64,000 nucleotides of DNA from Rhynchosporium graminicola. Lineage: Eukaryota; Ascomycota; Leotiomycetes; Helotiales; Ploettnerulaceae. A model generated the notes under the pieces. The model did no database searches and was not told the origin of the DNA. It saw only the letters and a program-made list of their open reading frames with translations. Position numbers and translations under genes: made by a program. Shown piece after piece: positions 62,043 through 64,000 of this stretch (position 1 is its first letter; each line of letters opens with the position of its first letter). The DNA is taken from NCBI GenBank assembly GCA_900074885.1, contig FJUW01000014.1:378505-442504 (forward strand). Direction: 5' to 3'.

Positions 62043-63258
62043 ATCTATCTCCGAATCTCATGACAGTGTTATGACAGTTTGCCAAGCCCTAATCTTCTCA
62101 TTAGAGTCAAACTTTTTGTTTCCCCTCCAGTCAAGGGACTCACATAATAATTTGCGCAGTAGCAAGCCATTGTGGAAATATGTGAGATGACGATCCGAAA
62201 AGACGGGCTTGAGTATGAGGAGTAGTGAGGCAAAAGTCGTCTTCAGATTGTTGAATCTTCAGGAAGACGATTCTGTCAGATGTGCACTCAAATATATCAA
62301 AGTTGCTGCTTCCCTCCAAACCTGATTGCGGGCATCAGGTATTTGTATTACCAAAACTCATCTCAAGTCATACACAAATGAGCTGCACGACCCGCGAATC
62401 AAACCACTTCAGCTCAGCTTAGGCCGTGAGGCTCTTTGCGCTCTTTGCGGTAGGACGATGCCGTGTATGAGCACCAGCACTGACGAGGCTCTGAGCACGC
62501 CTCCGACATAGGTAATCCGGGACCGAAGGAAGTCAAACGTTCTGCACCATACAGACTCTCGCTTCCCAGAAGCGCGACGACAATTGTTTGCCCATAGATG
62601 AGGTTTGCGGAGAACGGGCCGAGCGTCAGGCGGGAACTGTTACATAGATGTAGCGTCCGATCCTCAAGATCCCGATGCCAATTGCCTGGAACATACCTAA
62701 CTCGTGGCAGGGAGAATCAATAGCAAAGCCATTCTCATGATGGGAGAGCACCAAAGTTCCGTGGTCATTGAAGTTTCGTAGCACGTATCTCTGGTACGGC
62801 CTTTGTATGGGAGGAGTCGAGACTCGAGATTTGGCCGTGCCAAGACGTGAAACCGGCGATGTCCAAGGGTATGGGATGATCTGGAGCAAAACATCAGGAT
62901 GTGGACTATTGATGTGAAGAGAGTATAAGTATCTATTTGAAGGAACTTGGTCTTGGGCGAGAGAGAGAGAGAACATTTTGCTGGTTGCCTGCGGTGTTTT
63001 GCCGACCCACTTTAATTCCATGAACAAACTTCGTCATCATCATCATCTTCTTCTTCTTCTTCGATACTGTAGGTTCGTGTAAATCGATACATCTGACGCG
63101 TAAGCAAACAAACAAACCCACAAGGTTCAGGTCCGCCGATCTAGTCATAGATAAAAGAAAGCATCTACGGAATGTACCTAAGCAGACATCAACTACCTCA
63201 AAACAAACTGAAAAGATACAAAAAGTATCGCTAAAACAAGTGCTAAACACGGGATTTC

Positions 63259-63263
63259 AAAAA
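63259..63263 (-). terminator. Pol III T-run after 5S rRNA
   Basis: TTTTT on the minus strand directly follows the 5S 3' end. Confidence 0.75.
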
Positions 63264-63381
63264 CATACAACAGCAGGCATTCGCTGGTGGTCACCCACCC
63301 AACTACTAATCTGCCGATCTGGTGCTTGTGTATGGCAGAGCGGACGGGATGCCCATTTTTCACCAGTCTATGGTCGTATGT
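63264..63381 (-). rRNA. 5S ribosomal RNA
   Basis: The minus strand from 63381 starts ACATACGACCATAGACTGG and ends CTGCTGTTGTATG, 118 nt. It contains CCCGTCCGCTC and the strongly conserved TTAGTAGTTGGGTGGGTGAC-CACCAGCGAA segment with the internal control region. The ends pair as helix I (ACATACGAC with GTTGTATGT) and CTGGTG pairs with CACCAG as helix II. Five T at 63259-63263 form a Pol III stop. It is a dispersed single gene, as is usual in filamentous ascomycetes. Some loop positions (ATACACAAG region) differ from the fungal sequences I remember. Confidence 0.92.
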
Positions 63382-63871
63382 ATTAGCGCGCAGTCTCCCA
63401 AGGCATTATGTTTAGCCAGAGACGAAAGAAAGAGAGATCAGGCAGCTATCGATGCTAGCGAAAGGTAGCGAGCGGATCTAGACTGACTGACTGACTGAAC
63501 TCCTCATCGATAGGAAAATGTTGGACTCATGAACGCACTTCACTTGATTATCATGGTAATGTCGGAAAAATTATAGAAAATATTGACTTGGAAAGACATC
63601 GAAGACACGGAATTGATATCGCCCTTCTATTATCTGTCAAGGTAAATATATCAGCTTCGCCAGATTCGGCCACTTTTTCCGACAATGATAGGGCAGGGCA
63701 GAGGGGTGCAGTTGAATCTACGGAGATTCCAAATTCGTTTTCTGAACCGTTGCCTCCACCCTTTACAAAAGTCCTACACATGTCCCACTTGCATGAAGTG
63801 AGTACTGGCCACCAAGTGATGCTTCTCCGCTATTATCAAGATGTTCTTCAGGATTCCAATCCCCCAAGTCC

Positions 63872-64000
63872 ATGAACACGGCGGGATCAAGCAATCATTT
63901 GGGACGAGCAGAAAGGAGACTGCAGTCGGAGATTAGCCAGCGCACGTGCGGGCAAGAACGAGAACTACATGGTCCATTCATTAGACTACAGGCAATGTAC
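63872..64000 (+). CDS. Possible partial gene running off the right edge
   Basis: An ATG at 63872 opens 43 codons without a stop to the window end, with protein-like composition (LGRAERRLQSEISQRTCGQE). A separate + frame at 63588-63875 (NSFSEPLPPPFTKVLHMSH) precedes it in another phase and might be an upstream exon. No domain is recognised. Confidence 0.25.
   Translation, partial: MNTAGSSNHLGRAERRLQSEISQRTCGQERELHGPFIRLQAMY

Larger units (their letters stand above)
61555..63263. other. Intergenic with exon-like pieces on the minus strand
   Basis: Two minus frames look partly coding. At 61809-62042 a charged end reads GLPQAKQQWVEDIRGKQLQR and stops at 61809. At 62626-63027 a 133-codon frame reads YPWTSPVSRLG and FAIDSPCHELG. 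The start of the first is not found (a candidate ATG-ACY exon lies near 62170), and neither has a recognised domain. A GAA/GAT-rich tract is at 63034-63063. Confidence 0.3.

Noticed and set aside
61804..62190. 128-codon + frame downstream of the membrane-protein gene
   Set aside because: It lies opposite the more convincing charged minus-strand exon and has no motifs.
1..64000. tRNA genes, CRISPR arrays or a secondary-metabolite cluster
   Set aside because: I found no convincing tRNA B-box and fold, no spaced repeats, and no clustered biosynthetic genes; the organism is a fungus.

Overview
The window comes from a filamentous ascomycete (Pezizomycotina; Leotiomycetes is my guess from gene and repeat style, low confidence). 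Genes carry short GT-AG introns of about 50 to 110 nt, several with CTAAC-type branch points. The genome is split into an AT-rich, repeat-only compartment (1 to about 22,680) and a gene compartment of ordinary base composition (22,700 to 64,000). In the AT-rich part CA and TG dinucleotides are nearly absent and stop codons replace expected Gln, Trp and Arg codons, which is the mark of repeat-induced point mutation (RIP).

AT-rich compartment: an 857-bp non-autonomous DNA transposon with 49-bp terminal inverted repeats and a TA duplication (389-1245); a heavily decayed Ty3/gypsy gag-pol relic on + (about 2500-7330); a Ty1/copia relic on - (8583-9957) split by a solo LTR with a perfect 5-bp duplication; a chromodomain-bearing Ty3/gypsy element (chromovirus) on - with both LTRs (9960-18489), disturbed by a 750-bp duplication around an assembly N; a truncated inverted copy of the same family (18490-20413); and a third 3' fragment (about 21425-21814).

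Gene compartment, left to right: ACSF2-like acyl-CoA synthetase (-), Och1-like GT32 mannosyltransferase (-), secreted 5'-nucleotidase with a 5-nt micro-exon (-), a two-exon hypothetical gene (-), an RfeG-like protein (-), DNA polymerase eta (-), a 95-aa hypothetical protein (+), a Pfa5-like palmitoyltransferase with a DHFC motif (-), a 74-aa zinc-ribbon protein (+), PRP38 (-) divergently paired with a small membrane protein (+), and a 5S rRNA gene (-). The long gaps hold microsatellites (28-30 kb and 38-40.5 kb) or no recognisable gene (52-55.4 kb and 56-59.8 kb).

The genes are unrelated housekeeping functions: lipid activation, Golgi glycosylation, nucleotide scavenging, translesion synthesis, protein palmitoylation and splicing. 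I see no biosynthetic cluster, defence system or other new multi-gene system. Exon coordinates were worked out by hand from reading frame and splice signals; no search was run.
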